DNA from: Erpobdella octoculata
Lineage: Eukaryota > Annelida > Clitellata > Hirudinida > Erpobdellidae
Reading direction: 5' to 3'
Assembly: GCA_963978895.1 (NCBI GenBank)
Contig: CAXBUH010000001.1
Location: 1 to 64,000 of the forward strand
Length of the DNA stretch: 64,000 nucleotides
The notes under the pieces were generated by a model that saw only the letters and a program-made list of their open reading frames with translations, searched no databases and had not been told where the DNA came from. Shown here in pieces: positions 10,958 through 22,105 of the stretch (its first letter is position 1; every line of letters starts with the position of its first letter). The position numbers were made by a program, and so were the translations under genes.

Positions 10958-12479
10958 TCAAACTTCGTCAACATACAAGTTTCTTGATACGTTAGCAAGT
11001 CAGCAAACACCGCCAAAGAAAGCGAATAACTTAACGATAGAAGAAATCGAAATGTTTATGGGAAATCAATTTAACCCATCAAAGTTTGTCGTCCGAGAAA
11101 GGTACAAATTCTGGACCGGAATGAAACGAGAACCAGGTGAAACCATCAACCAGTTGGCGGCAAGAATTCGTCAAGCAGCGACAACTTGTGATTTCGCTTC
11201 CATCGAGAATCCACAAGACGAAGCAATGAGGACCAGATTCATCTGTTCCGTCAACAATGAAGCAGTCCTCCGAGCTCTGTTCCGCATAAATGACGATGAG
11301 TTATCTTTTGCAAGAGCAATAGAGATAGCATGCGAAACCGAAGATGCAGCTCAAGTTGCAAAAGAAACCGTTTGCGAAAAAGCCCCATCACCTGAGAGAA
11401 CGTCTCAGGTATTCAAAGTTGATGAAAGAAAGCAGAAGAAACATACGGAATATCATCAGCAGCACGCAACTGATAAAACGTCAAATGTTCCTAAAGAAAA
11501 GTGTCGACGTTGCGGTAAGAACAACCACACTTTTAAAGAATGTCGTTTTGCAAACTACATATGCAATTTCTGTCAAAAGAAAGGACATCTGCAAGCTGTT
11601 TGTCTAAAAAAGAAAAGACAAGTTCAGTGTATATTTGCAAAAGATGAATTCGTGAAAGAACACGTGTTCACCATGAAAAGACAAAATCCTTTGTTGCAAC
11701 AGTTGACTCTCAACAGTCAACCCTTCAGTTTTCTCATTGATAGTGGTTCCAGAGATAACTTTTGTTCACGAGCTGCATGGATCAAACTGGGGAAACCGAA
11801 GTTGCAGCTGAATGATAAAAGATATTGTTCAGCAACGGGAGATGACATCCCAACAATGGGCACATTTGAAACAGAAGTAAAATTGAAAAACTCAGACATC
11901 CAAAGAAGAGTGTGGTTCAATGTCACAAAAACACATGATCTCAACCTACTGGGATTTGAGGCGATACGTGATATGAAGATTGACGTCACCGCATTGCTGT
12001 CAAAGAACTTCAGTCCCGTTCAACTTATAACGGAAACAACAGAAAACCACCTTCAAAATGAATGTCAACTTTTGTGCTCTGAATACAGCGAATTGTTCGA
12101 TCAACAACTGGGGTGTCTTAAAGATGTCGAACTAGAAATAAAGTTCAAACCAGATTCGGAACCGATTTTCTGCAAGCCCCGGACAGTACCGTTTGCTATC
12201 CTGGAAGAATTGAACAGTGTGTATGATGCAGGAATAAGAAAAGGTATATGGATTCCAGCTCAGTTCAATCATTATGGAACTCCGGTAGTTCCAGTCAGAA
12301 AACGGATTCAACCGAATCAGAAAAAGGCAGGACTAAGAATCTGTGGAGACTACTCGGTAAAGATCAACTCTCAACTTGAAACACATTGTTACCCAATGCC
12401 ACTTCCAGAAGATCTGATGAGAAAACTAGGAGGAAGTTTTTGCTTCAGTAAAATCGATCTCGCAGATGCATACCTCTAG
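10940..12479 (+). pseudogene. Gypsy gag-protease-RT, interrupted by a stop
   Basis: Continues the capsid (RYKFWTGMKREPGETINQL), then two CX2CX4HX4C zinc knuckles (CRRCGKNNHTFKEC and CNFCQKKGHLQAVC), then an aspartic protease with FLIDSGS, then the start of the reverse transcriptase (LRICGDYSVKINSQL, FSKIDLADAYL). A TAG at 12477-12479 interrupts the RT straight after that motif, and the same frame resumes beyond it with RT sequence. Gag and pol are therefore in one frame here apart from the stop. The usual product packages and reverse-transcribes the element RNA. Confidence 0.88.
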
Positions 12480-14033
12480 ATTAAACTGGCACCAGAAAGT
12501 CAAAGAAGACTAGCGTTGAGCACGCACAAAGGTGTACTTCTACAAACACGTCTACCTTTTAGCATCACTTCAGCTCCAGGTTATTTTCAAGAAATAATGG
12601 ACAAATTAATGTGTGATCTACCAGGAGTAGCGGTGTACTTAGATGACATTCTAGTGAGTGGAACCACAGCTGACGAGCATCTGAGAAACCTACGGAATCT
12701 TTTTCAACGTTTACAAAAAAGAGGTTTAAAGTGCAATCAAAGGAAATGCGTTTTTGCTCAACCGTCAGTGGGACATCGACTCACCAGAAACGGCATAGAA
12801 AAAGGAAAACATGTAGATGCAGTGACGAAGATGCCACCGCCAACAAACGTTTCTTCTCTGCGATCGTTTCTGGGATCGGTACAGTTCTACGGAAAGTTCA
12901 TCAAGAACCTTTCGACCTTAACCGAACCGTTAACTCGTCTCACAAAGAAAAACACACCATGGCAATGGGGCGTCAAAGAAAATGCAGTGTTCCAACATCT
13001 TAAAGATATTCTTGCGAATGAAGTTAGTCTAGCTCATTTCGATCCTACGGCTTCCTTAGGAATGTCATGCGATGCGTCGGAAGTAGGAATTGGAGCAGTG
13101 TTGTTCCACAGATATGGCGATGGTTCTAAACGTCCTCTTTACAACGAGTCTAAAACATTGACAGACACACAACGACGCTACAGCCAGATTCAAAAAGAAG
13201 CACTTTCTATCATTTTTGGTCTGCAGAAATTTCATCAATTCTTGTACGGGCGTAGATTCATCCTGGTGACAGATCATAAACCACTCCTCGCATTGTTTGG
13301 TCCGTCAAAAAGAACTCCGGTCCTGGCAGCAAATCGTCTAGCAAGATGGGCCCTGACATTGAGCCAGTACAACTACTCAATTGAATATCGAAAAACCGGA
13401 GAACACGGAAATGCAGACGCTCTCAGTTGCCTACCAGCGTGCGAAGACGGAGAATTTGACTCAACAGAAGAAGATGCAGATGTTTCAACAGTTTGCGTTA
13501 TTAACACAATCAGCCAACAAATGTCCGATTCCAGACTGTTATCAAAAGAGTCAAGTAAAGATCCTGTTATCTCTACAGTGATACGATTTGTGAGAGACGG
13601 CTGGCCTCACAGAATCATGCAACCGGAATTAAAACTGTATGAGAAACTTTCTGATTCTCTTTCAACAGAAAGTGGTTGTCTACTCTTTGGAGCAAGAATC
13701 GTGATACCAAAGAAATTACGCGGCAAGATTTTAGAATTATTACATACAGGACACTTCGGAATGCAAAGAATGAAGCGTTTAGCAAGAACTATAGTTTATT
13801 GGCCTCGAATTGACAACGATATTGAAAATTTAAGTCGTTCATGTAGTTCTTGTGTTGAACAGCAAAACATGCCACCAAAGATGATGAATCACCCGTGGAT
13901 GATTCCTGAAAAGCCTTGGGACAGAGTGCATCTGGATCACGCCATAAATTTTTTTGGAACCAATTGGCTGGTTATAGTAGATGCCTATTCGAAATACCCG
14001 TGTATACATCCGACAAATTCCATAACAGCATAA
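12480..14033 (+). pseudogene. Gypsy RT core, RNase H and integrase N-terminal half
   Basis: In frame with the preceding piece across the TAG. RT catalytic box VYLDDILVSG; connection LRSFLGSVQFYGKFIKNL; RNase H with MSCDASEVGIGAVL and VTDHKPLLALFG; then the integrase zinc-binding region GHFGMQRMKRL...CSSC and the first catalytic Asp in RVHLDHA. A TAA at 14031-14033 stops the frame within the integrase core. The catalytic residues visible up to that point are intact. Confidence 0.9.
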
Positions 14034-14993
14034 ACAACAACTCAGTTTTTGGATGAAGATTTCGCACATTTTGGTTTCCCACACACTTTGGTGACTGATA
14101 ATGCTCCAACCTTTACTTCTGAAGAATTTCAGAACTGGTGCAAAGAAAGAGGCATTATTCATCTTTCTGGAGCTCCTTATCATCCTGCAACCAACGGGGC
14201 AGCTGAGCGATTGATACAAACTTTTAAAAAATCACTCACGAAGTCGGCACATCCTCTCCGAAGAGCTTTGCAAGATTTTCTTTTGCAATATCGGAGAACG
14301 CCCTTGGAATCTGGATTTTCCCCAAGTGAACTCTTGAATGGACGACAAATCAGAAGCAAATTAGATTCTCTTTTGCCATGTCCTCCTTGCCTTGTTCGAG
14401 AGATGCAGGATAAACGAAGTCAAAGAACAAACAAAGAATCTTTCCAAATACAACACAAGTACAAAATTGGAGATTTTTGTTACGCTCTTCACTGTGGTCC
14501 CAGGCAAGGTAAACAACCAAGATGGATTCCTGCAATCGTCAAGAAAATATTTGGAGCACGAAACATCCAAGTACGATTGTGCTCAAATGGGTCGATTTGG
14601 AAACGCCATGTTGAACAACTCCGCCCACGTTATGTTACACGTTACTCCACATCATCGAGTTTTGGAGACGACGCATTTGACACCACGTCAACGAAAAGTC
14701 CAGCGACAACGTCAACGAGGAGTCCAGCGACCACGTCAACGAAGAGTCCAGCGACCACGTCAACGAAGAGTCCAGCGACCACGTCAACGAAGAGTCCAAT
14801 CACGACGAAAAGTCCGGCAACCGTGTCAACAGGAAATCAAGCGACCAGTTTGCCAATGAGTTCTCCATCCAGTGCGACAACCGTACCAGGAGAAATTCTA
14901 CCGACGGATCTGACAAGATCAGCAACGCAAGCGAATACTTCAGTTGAAACCGGACCACGACGTTCGGAGCGCCTGCGGTTGAAGAATTTATGA
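14034..14993 (+). pseudogene. Gypsy integrase C-terminal half with Thr/Ser/Lys/Pro repeat tail
   Basis: In frame with the preceding piece across the TAA. Contains LVTDNAPTFTS with the second Asp and YHPATNGAAERLIQTF with the catalytic Glu. A chromo/GPY-like region follows (RWIPAIVKKIFGARNIQVR). Then comes a low-complexity tail made of repeated TSTKSPAT units and the common Gypsy ending RRSERLRLKNL. The stop is at 14993, 84 bp before the 3' LTR. Confidence 0.88.
14683..14815 (+). repeat. in-frame coding minisatellite in the integrase tail
   Basis: Units of about 21-24 bp (acgtcaacgaagagtccagcg-like), six or more copies, encoding T(S)TKSPAT. The repeat preserves the reading frame. Confidence 0.88.
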
Positions 14994-15077
14994 TTTTGAC
15001 ACGATTTTTTTTTCTTTCGTTAGAAGACATTTTCACATTTAGTTTTCGCTTTTGAAAAGACTCAAAAGCTTGTGAGG

Positions 15078-15248
15078 TGTTGTGACGAGACACTCCAGGT
15101 GTAATCAGGTGCGCCTTCCAAGCTAGCTACCGAGTTGTTGCGAGAAAGTTCTGTTTAGTGTTTTGCGAGTTGCGCGGTATTTACATTACATGTTTCTTGT
15201 TATTTATATTGTGTTTAGAAAGAATAAAGTTTTCTGAAAGACACAACA
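15078..15248 (+). repeat. 3' LTR of the Gypsy element
   Basis: 171 bp, identical by eye to the 5' LTR. The purine-rich stretch before it (aaagcttgtgagg) is a weak polypurine tract. Confidence 0.92.
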
Positions 15249-15253
15249 ATGGT

Positions 15254-15867
15254 TTTATCTGAACATGATGTTATTTTTTAAATCTTATGATGGTTTGAAT
15301 AATGTGACCAATGTATGACTTTGGAAGATATCCATTGCGGTGACTATTGGTTTTATAATCTGAATGAACGATTTCAAAAAGCAAACTCAATCTCTTTAAA
15401 TGCAGCTTGGCCTAACTTTTTCTGACAATCACAAACATTATTGAAAACTAAATTAGCAATCCTTTCAACCGAATAGAATTTTGAGCACCGCCGTGTAACA
15501 TTTGGCTTTATAAATGTACAACATTTGCCATTGATCTATCATAAAGTTTTTTGTATTTCAAATTATCCCTTACTTTCAATGCACCAACACTTGTCACAAA
15601 ATTTAAGGTATGACTAGAAGTAGCCTGTCAAAAATGATCATTTTTGTGGTTTTTATCGAACTATCAGATATTAAATAAAGAACGTTTACTTCTCTATCAT
15701 TTTTAAATGCGGATGCTTTACCTGCTCAGCAATATCAAAAAAATGTTCAATGCTTTCGATCAGACCTGGTTTAAGCCAATTAAAATCACTAATTTTTATG
15801 CGAACCTTCGTAAAACAGTTTCAACATCTAGCGATGTTTTATTTTAAACTTTAAATCCAGCATTATG
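15254..15867. other. no gene seen
   Basis: AT-rich flank of the Gypsy insertion. The text continues the character of 9.5-10.5 kb. Confidence 0.4.
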
Positions 15868-16060
15868 TTTGATGCAATCAGATAACCTCTTGCATGATAA
15901 GCTTAGGAAGAACTATTTGGATCTTTAGTACCGACAGTGTACAATTGCGTAAAAACCTTTATTACATGCAATCAGATAACTTCTTGCATAAAAGCTTAGG
16001 AAAAACGTTTTGGATATTTGGGACTGATAGTGTACAATTGCGTAATAACTTTGATTACAC
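15868..16060. repeat. two-copy tandem duplication, about 100 bp
   Basis: gcaatcagataacctcttgc... at 15868 recurs at 15963 (gcaatcagataacttcttgc...), and both copies end in tgtacaattgcgtaa. Diverged by a few per cent plus a small indel. Confidence 0.8.
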
Positions 16061-16121
16061 ACCTGCGCGCACTAATTTCACTGACTAATGACCACCCAGC
16101 CTCTGCGTTAGGCAAAATTGC

Positions 16122-16178
16122 TAACATACATACATACATACATACATACATACATACATACATACATACATACATACA
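16122..16178. repeat. (CATA)n microsatellite
   Basis: About 14 units of a tetranucleotide. Confidence 0.97.
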
Positions 16179-17200
16179 TCTATATATATAAAAGAACATG
16201 TCCTGACTGACTGATAATTAACGCCGAGCTCAAACGCCTCATCCTAGGAACGTGAAATTTGGAACTTATATTACTTTTATAGCGTTAACATCCACTAAGA
16301 AAGGACTTTTGAAAATTTTGCTCCTGAGGGGAAAAAACTGGAAAACAAACTTTTTTCTAAAACAATGTATATCTCGAAAACCTTTTTGGTTTAGGAGATT
16401 TTGAAATTTGGTATATAGATTCTTTTTGAAAAATAAAAAGATACGTGTTTCACCATTTTTTGAAAATTCGGTTTCCCGGACCTCAAATGTGGCTTGGAAA
16501 ATTGGGTTATTTCGTTTTTAAAGTAGCTTCTACTCAAGAACTGTGAATGCTACAGGAGTAAAAATTAGTATTTAGTTTCTACTTCAAAAATAAAGAAATA
16601 CGTGTTTTAGCATTTTTTGAAAATTTGGTTTCCAGGACTTCAAATGTGGGGTGGAAAATAGGGCTAATTGTCTTTTATAGTAACTGCTACTCAAAAACTG
16701 TAAATACCACAGATGTAAAAATTATTATTTAGCTTCTTTTCTAAAAATAAAGATATACGTGTTTCACCATTTTTTACAAAGTTGGTTTCCCGGACCTCAA
16801 ATGTGGGTTGGAAAATTGGGTTATTTGGTTTTTAAAGTAGCTTCTACTCAAAAACTGTTAATGCTACAAAAGTAAAAATTAGTATTTAGTTTCTACTCTA
16901 AAAATAATGATATACGGGTTTCACAATTTTTTAAAAATTTGGTTTTCAGGACTTCAAATGTGGGGTGGAAAATAGGGTGATTTGGTTTTTAAAGTAACTG
17001 CTGCTCAAGAACTGTAAATACCACAGATGTAAAAATTAGTATTTAGTTTCTATTCTAAAAATAAAGATATACGTATTTTATCATTTTTTTAACATTTGGT
17101 TTCCAGGACTTCAAATGTGGGGTGGAAAATAAGGTTATTTGTTTTTTAATGTAACTGCTACTCAAAAACTGTAGATGCTACAGGAGTAAAAAATAGGGTA
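16178..17200 (+). mobile_element. Helitron-like non-autonomous element with internal 156-bp tandem repeats
   Basis: Starts TCTATATATATAAAAG, a typical Helitron 5' terminus (the Helitron at 24448 starts the same way), followed by text on the pattern CCTGACTGACTGA. The body is a five-copy tandem array. No 3' hairpin-CTRR end was recognised, so the right limit is approximate. Confidence 0.5.
16420..17190 (+). repeat. 156-bp tandem repeat, about five copies
   Basis: The landmark acgtgtttcaccattttt (with variants) lies at about 16443, 16602, 16757, 16913 and 17070, giving a period of 155-159 bp. Copies differ by roughly 10-15 per cent. The period is close to a nucleosome core length and resembles the tandem cores of Helentron-type elements in some invertebrates. 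Confidence 0.85.
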
Positions 17201-17204
17201 ACCG

Positions 17205-17292
17205 GATAAAACAGAACATGATGAAACAGAACATGATAAAACAGAACATGATAAAACAGAACATGATAAAAAAGAACAGTGAAAAAACTGAA
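17205..17292. repeat. short tandem repeat, about 16-bp unit
   Basis: Four to five copies of gataaaacagaacat with variants grading into gaaaaaactgaacagt. Confidence 0.85.
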
Positions 17293-17339
17293 CAGTGAAG
17301 AAACAGAACCGAGATTTTTAACCAAGTATATAGACATTT

Positions 17340-17550
17340 TAGTGATTGTAGGGCGTTCAGACGGGCCGGGCTAAACCTGAAGTCAAGGTGGGACGGGCCG
17401 AAGTTTTTTTTATCAAGTATATAGAACTTCTCGGCCTGTAAAAACGGGCCGGGCCCATATTAGATGGGCCGTGCCGGGCCAGGAATTTCGGTTTTTGAAA
17501 CGGGCTAGGCCACGTTGTCGACGGGATGAGTCGAGACCTAAAAATTGATC
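17340..17550. repeat. GC-rich CGGGCC-containing repeat
   Basis: Several acgggccgggc motifs in an otherwise AT-rich region, arranged partly as inverted repeats (ttatcaagtatatag... on both sides of 17400). Possibly part of an interspersed repeat. Class unknown. Confidence 0.4.
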
Positions 17551-17627
17551 CGTGCAGTACTCTACTATGTATGCACGGTTCATATTCTCTAATTTCATGC
17601 GAGCGAAGCCGCTACGGGCACTGCTAG

Positions 17628-17672
17628 TACATACATACATACATACATACATACATACATACATACATACAT
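17628..17672. repeat. (ACAT)n microsatellite
   Basis: About eleven tetranucleotide units. Confidence 0.97.
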
Positions 17673-17784
17673 AGGTAATTATGTATGTAGATTACCACAG
17701 TGTTTATGAGGAGTTAAAAAAAGCACATCAGCAAATTATCAATAATATCTTGCTCACTTTCTATCAAATCTAATATACTTTCAC

Positions 17785-18097
17785 CACTAGTAGTAGTAGT
17801 AGGATAGATTAGAAGCGCCAGTTGCTAAGCTTCAGAGGCGCCGGGAACGACTCGTGCATATGGGATCACACAGTATTACCTGCCACCCGCACGTGTCTCC
17901 GAAATCGGAATGTGCCGAACCCTATTACACCCCAGTCGTGAAACTGGTACTCATTTATCGACCAGTGAAGGATGAAAGGCTGAGCAGCGTGAGTGAATTC
18001 CTTGCTCAACGGAATTACGCCTCGCCGTTACTGAGATTTGAACCCACGACGGCAGGATGATAGCATAACTGCTTTCACCACTGTGCTACGGCGCCCA
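17785..18097 (-). mobile_element. tRNA-derived SINE
   Basis: On the minus strand the head reads GGGCGCCGTAGCACAGTGG with an A box (TAGCACAGTGG), and about 45 bp further comes a B box (GGGTTCAAATC), the spacing of a tRNA promoter. A roughly 220-bp body follows, then a (TAC)n tail at 17785-17802. RNA polymerase III would transcribe it from the internal promoter, and a LINE would supply reverse transcription. Confidence 0.8.
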
Positions 18098-18189
18098 CGA
18101 GATTTTCATTAATTACATACATGTCATAAACTGGCTATTCCACTTCAGTTTCATCATCTATAGAGTAATTTTCAGCCACCAAAAAAATA

Positions 18190-18425
18190 AAGTAGTTAAA
18201 AAAATAGTTAACTACTGTAGTTAATAACTATTTTAAAAAGTAGTTAACTACTGTAGTTAATAACTATTTTAAAAAGTAGTTAACTACTGTAGTTAATAAC
18301 TATTTTAAAAAGTAGTTAACTAGTTTAACAAAAAGTAGTTATTAACTATTTCTTAACTACTGTAGAGTAGTTAATAACTAGTAGTTAACTATTTATAGTT
18401 AGTAACTACCCATCACTGTATTTTT
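18190..18425. repeat. 36-bp tandem repeat in a probable hAT-type MITE end
   Basis: Three to four copies of a 36-bp unit (aaaaagtagttaactactgt...) in a palindrome-rich block. On the minus strand the block starts CAGTGATGGGTAGTTACT, which looks like a hAT terminal inverted repeat. The opposite end was not found. Confidence 0.65.
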
Positions 18426-18429
18426 CCCA

Positions 18430-19600
18430 GCTCCAACTATCATTGTCTAAGAAATACTTCAATTTCATTTCCTGAAAATGAGTTCTCAAAACATGCAAAC
18501 AGGCTGCATTTTCAGTTGAGGTAGCTTTCCGGAATAATTTTTGAACTACTTAATATTTGACTGGAAAAATTGTTTATTGTGTGGAAAACTTAGATCTTAA
18601 ATTCTTTTTATTGGAGTTAGATCAGCTAGCTACTAGAACTAAAACTAACACAAAGCTGTGGCTGATTATTTTTCTTTGCTTTGTTATTTACTTATGTATA
18701 CAAACATCCACATTTATAGAGTTAAACTGTCAATTAAAATTGTATCTCCAATTACAGTTGCAGAATTCAATAGAGAAGTTTTCCCATTTTGTTTCAATAT
18801 TTAGATTATTTTTAGTTTTTCTTCAGTAGCAGATTTACACACAACGCACTCCATTGCGATATTAGTTACATTTAGATTAAAAAATGTGCTAACTACAATA
18901 CAAACTTACCATAACCAAACTTAACAGATGTAATAACACGAATAAAAGAAAATAAAAAAAATAACAGAATGACAGACAAAAGACTGACTGGAGAAAAAAC
19001 TTTGTACTATGCTATACCTATACAAACTATACAATTATACAACTATATAAATGAATAGGAATTTAAAAAAAAACGCTGCTAAAAATCCAAAATCGTCCAA
19101 ATCAAAATCTAAGGCTTAAATAAAACGTTAAGATATTGAAGATAAATCTAATTCAAACGCGATAAAACCGGCAATGCAAAATGAATACAAAGACAACGCA
19201 AATATAGCATAGAAAACGAGACGGTAATCTTTCCTACGGACGGCCCGTGCCGAAAAAATAGTCGTATTATTTTTATTTTGTTACAATCACCTAAAAAAAC
19301 AAATTTAATACCAAATTTAATTTAAAAAAAAACATTTATCGTAATTTGAGAGACTTTGAAAACGGTAAGTAGTACCCTTCCAAGCACTATTTACATCGTA
19401 GTTGTGAGTGGTGAGGTTAGTGAGGTACGATGATCGTATGAATGAAATGAATAAAAAATGAATAAAATTAGTTTATAATAAAATTTTATTTAAAAAACAA
19501 ACTCAGTTATAAAAAAAATTAAATTTTAATTTTAAAACTTTTTCTATGTAAAACGATAAAGAACAAAAGGCGAGAGAAACAACGAAGTAAACCCCGCTAA
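18430..19600. other. AT-rich stretch without recognisable genes
   Basis: The only sizeable frame (18557-18829) is hydrophobic and low in complexity and has no motif I recognise. Confidence 0.4.
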
Positions 19601-22105
19601 TCACTTTATATAATTTTATTTATTTTATTTTTATCTAAAACAAAACAAGAGTCTTGCACTAAGAATGCCATTAACAATATGTCAAATTAAAAAAGTGTTT
19701 TTTTAACAATGCTCTGAAGTCCTCATTTAGAACAGCACTTCGGATAGATTTAGGTAGTTGGTTCCATGCACCGGGCCCGGAAACGGCGAATGCTCGTTTA
19801 CCGAAACTTCGACGAGTTCTTGGGATGACAGCGTCACCATGGGAGGACGAACGTAGATGTTGACGACCAGAATGAGAGGAGCACAGGCTTATCATCCGTG
19901 TCATGTAGGCAGGGGCACGATTTGTTAAGATATTGTAAACCAGTAAGCAGAGTTTTAAGGTCACTCTTTCCGGTAGGGGGCGGAGAAGAGGCGTGATGTG
20001 GTCCCGTCGAGAGATGCCACCGACAAGACGTGCAGCAGCATGAAGAACCGCAGTGAGCGGGCGAAGAGCAGTCATCGGCAGGCCTGCAAGGACCACGTTA
20101 CAGTAATCTAATCTAGAAACAACAAGAGCCTGGACCAAAATCCGCACGCAGTGTTTGTTTAGGGCACCCTTGATCTGTCGGATGCGGCGTAGGTGGAAGA
20201 AACAAGATCGTGCCACGGCCGATATATGTAGATTCATTAGCAAGGAGCTATCCAGTATCACCCCAAGATTTCTAATAGACTTCACGGGGGTGATGACGCA
20301 GTCAGTACTGATTTGAAGACTACAGTCATCCAGGTGTCGCGTTGAGGTGTTCCCTCGATGGAACCAGATAAGTTCTGTTTTAGAGGGGTTTAGGCTCAAT
20401 CTCATAGATGAGGACCAAACGCGAATCTCGCTGACACAGGCGACAAGACGCTCTCTAACGGACTGCAGGTCGGTTACGTCAAAATGAATGTACATCTGAG
20501 TATCATCAGCGTAAAGATGAGTCTGCACGTCGTGAGAAGAAGCAATCCGAGTAATATGGCTTGTGTAAAGGATGAAGAGAAGTGGACCTAAGATTGAACC
20601 CTGAGGCACACCACAGTCAACGGCCGATACTCTCGACGTCGCCCGGCCCAATCGGACAAGATGTGTTCGATTTGATAGAAAGGACCCAATCCAGTCAAGT
20701 GAGGTTGAAGTCACGCCAAAGCTAGTGTGGAGGAGATCAGTAAGGAGAACATGATCGACACAGTCGAAAGCCGCACTGAAGTCAAGGAGCACGAGCGCAG
20801 TCGGTTGGCCCCTGTCAAGTAAAAGAATAATGTCGTTGTAAACTTCTGTCTCTGTACTGTGGTACTTGCGAAAACCAGACTGAACCTGCGGAAGCAGATT
20901 CATCGATTCAATATGTGAAGAAAGCTGACGGTGGACGACACGTTCAATAAATTTTGAGATGAACGATAGGTTTGATATGGGGCGGTAGCTTTTGGGATCA
21001 ACGGGATCCATCCCCGTTTTCTTAAGTCGAGGTCGGACGATAGCCCTTTTGTGACTGGCTGGTAGTGACGCATCTTGAAATGAAGTGTTTACGAGGTGGG
21101 AAATAATAGGAGCAAACACGCTTTTGAGTTTTTTTATGAGCCCGACAGGTGCAGTGTCAAGCTCACACTGTCTAGTCCCAAGGCGATTGAGTAGGCACTT
21201 GACCTCCTCGGAAGTGATATCGTCGAAAGCAGCCAGAACCGGAACATCGGCCGGGCAAGAACTGAAAAGCGGAGGCAGGGCGTCTTTTGTGGTTCGACGA
21301 ATGTCCTCAATCCTCAGCGTGAAGTAGTCAAGCAATGCATCAGGAGCAAGACCACTAGCAGAAATGTCAGTGACTGGATTAAGAAGAGGGTTTAAAGATC
21401 TCCAAGTCGCCCGGCCATCGCCAGTCACTTCTTCAATTTTATGTCGAAAGTAGCTTGAGCACTTTTTCTGGAACAGTCGACGTTTGAGTATGGACTGGGT
21501 GTGCCAAGCTATTTTATCCGACAACAGTTTGGTGCACAAATAACGCCGTTCAAGTCGACGATTTAGTCTTTTGGACCGACTACAGTCGGCATCAAACCAG
21601 GGGCTTTCTGGCTTTATCTTTAAGGTAATCAACTTCCGTGGAGCATGACGATCAAGGAGATCGTTCATTGTTGCATCGTAGAGATCGAACAGCTGTTCGG
21701 CAGATTGGTCCGATTTCAAGGCCGAGACTTCAAAGAGCCTGGTATTTTGAAGATCGATACTGAATGATGCTAAGTCGAATGACCTGAAGGAACGGCGTTC
21801 CACTTTTTCGGTGATAATGGGGGGTGGTTTATGACAAGTTGAAAAGATAATGATTGAATGGTCGGATAGAGAAGGAGGGATAATTAATAAATTTGTTATG
21901 AGTGAAGATGAGCGCGTGATAACCACATCAAGAGTATGACCATGGTCATGAGTCGGTCCTGTCACCAGTTGAGTGAGGCCATGACTCAGGAGCAAATTTT
22001 GAAACTTTCTGGTTGTAGTGATGTCCTGATCCAGGTGAATATTGATATCCCCAAGTAAGATCAGATCGCAGGAGTAGTCGGCAGTTTTTCCCAAAAGCTA
22101 TATAT
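19600..22105 (-). mobile_element. L2-type LINE, 5'-truncated, with an intact RT frame
   Basis: The coding frame is followed on the minus strand by a short 3' region rich in AAATAAAATAAA. The 5' end stops within the endonuclease at about 22105, where a different repeat begins. The long undamaged frame suggests a fairly recent insertion. Confidence 0.85.
19671..22094 (-). CDS. LINE endonuclease C-terminus plus reverse transcriptase (L2 clade-like)
   Basis: 807 codons without a stop. It begins inside the endonuclease: LILLGDINIH, then LDVVITRSSS and LSDHSIIIF. RT motifs follow: GTRQCELDTAPVGL region, DPKSYRPISNLSFISKF, VLLDFSAAFDCVDH, GVPQGSILGPLLF and the catalytic HLYADDTQMY. The C-terminal domain carries VSRLDYCNVVLAGLP and FAVSGPGAWNQLP, typical of L2/CR1-group LINEs. 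The listed ATG is only the first in frame; a stop lies just upstream because of the truncation. The first half of the endonuclease is absent, so autonomous mobility is not expected. Confidence 0.9.
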   Translation of the reverse strand: MGKTADYSCDLILLGDINIHLDQDITTTRKFQNLLLSHGLTQLVTGPTHDHGHTLDVVITRSSSLITNLLIIPPSLSDHSIIIFSTCHKPPPIITEKVERRSFRSFDLASFSIDLQNTRLFEVSALKSDQSAEQLFDLYDATMNDLLDRHAPRKLITLKIKPESPWFDADCSRSKRLNRRLERRYLCTKLLSDKIAWHTQSILKRRLFQKKCSSYFRHKIEEVTGDGRATWRSLNPLLNPVTDISASGLAPDALLDYFTLRIEDIRRTTKDALPPLFSSCPADVPVLAAFDDITSEEVKCLLNRLGTRQCELDTAPVGLIKKLKSVFAPIISHLVNTSFQDASLPASHKRAIVRPRLKKTGMDPVDPKSYRPISNLSFISKFIERVVHRQLSSHIESMNLLPQVQSGFRKYHSTETEVYNDIILLLDRGQPTALVLLDFSAAFDCVDHVLLTDLLHTSFGVTSTSLDWIGSFLSNRTHLVRLGRATSRVSAVDCGVPQGSILGPLLFILYTSHITRIASSHDVQTHLYADDTQMYIHFDVTDLQSVRERLVACVSEIRVWSSSMRLSLNPSKTELIWFHRGNTSTRHLDDCSLQISTDCVITPVKSIRNLGVILDSSLLMNLHISAVARSCFFHLRRIRQIKGALNKHCVRILVQALVVSRLDYCNVVLAGLPMTALRPLTAVLHAAARLVGGISRRDHITPLLRPLPERVTLKLCLLVYNILTNRAPAYMTRMISLCSSHSGRQHLRSSSHGDAVIPRTRRSFGKRAFAVSGPGAWNQLPKSIRSAVLNEDFRALLKKHFFNLTYC

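Larger units (their letters stand above)
10512..15253 (+). mobile_element. full-length Ty3/Gypsy LTR retrotransposon with 5-bp target duplication
   Basis: The LTRs at 10517-10687 and 15078-15248 are both 171 bp, identical as far as I can read, and bounded by TG...CA. The flanking ATGGT (10512-10516 and 15249-15253) is a 5-bp target-site duplication. A primer-binding-site-like TTGGCGCAGTTG follows the 5' LTR. Domain order is gag with two zinc knuckles, protease, RT, RNase H, integrase, which is the Ty3/Gypsy order. One frameshift and two in-frame stops break gag-pol, so this copy is unlikely to make its own proteins. The identical LTRs nevertheless point to a recent insertion. Confidence 0.93.
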
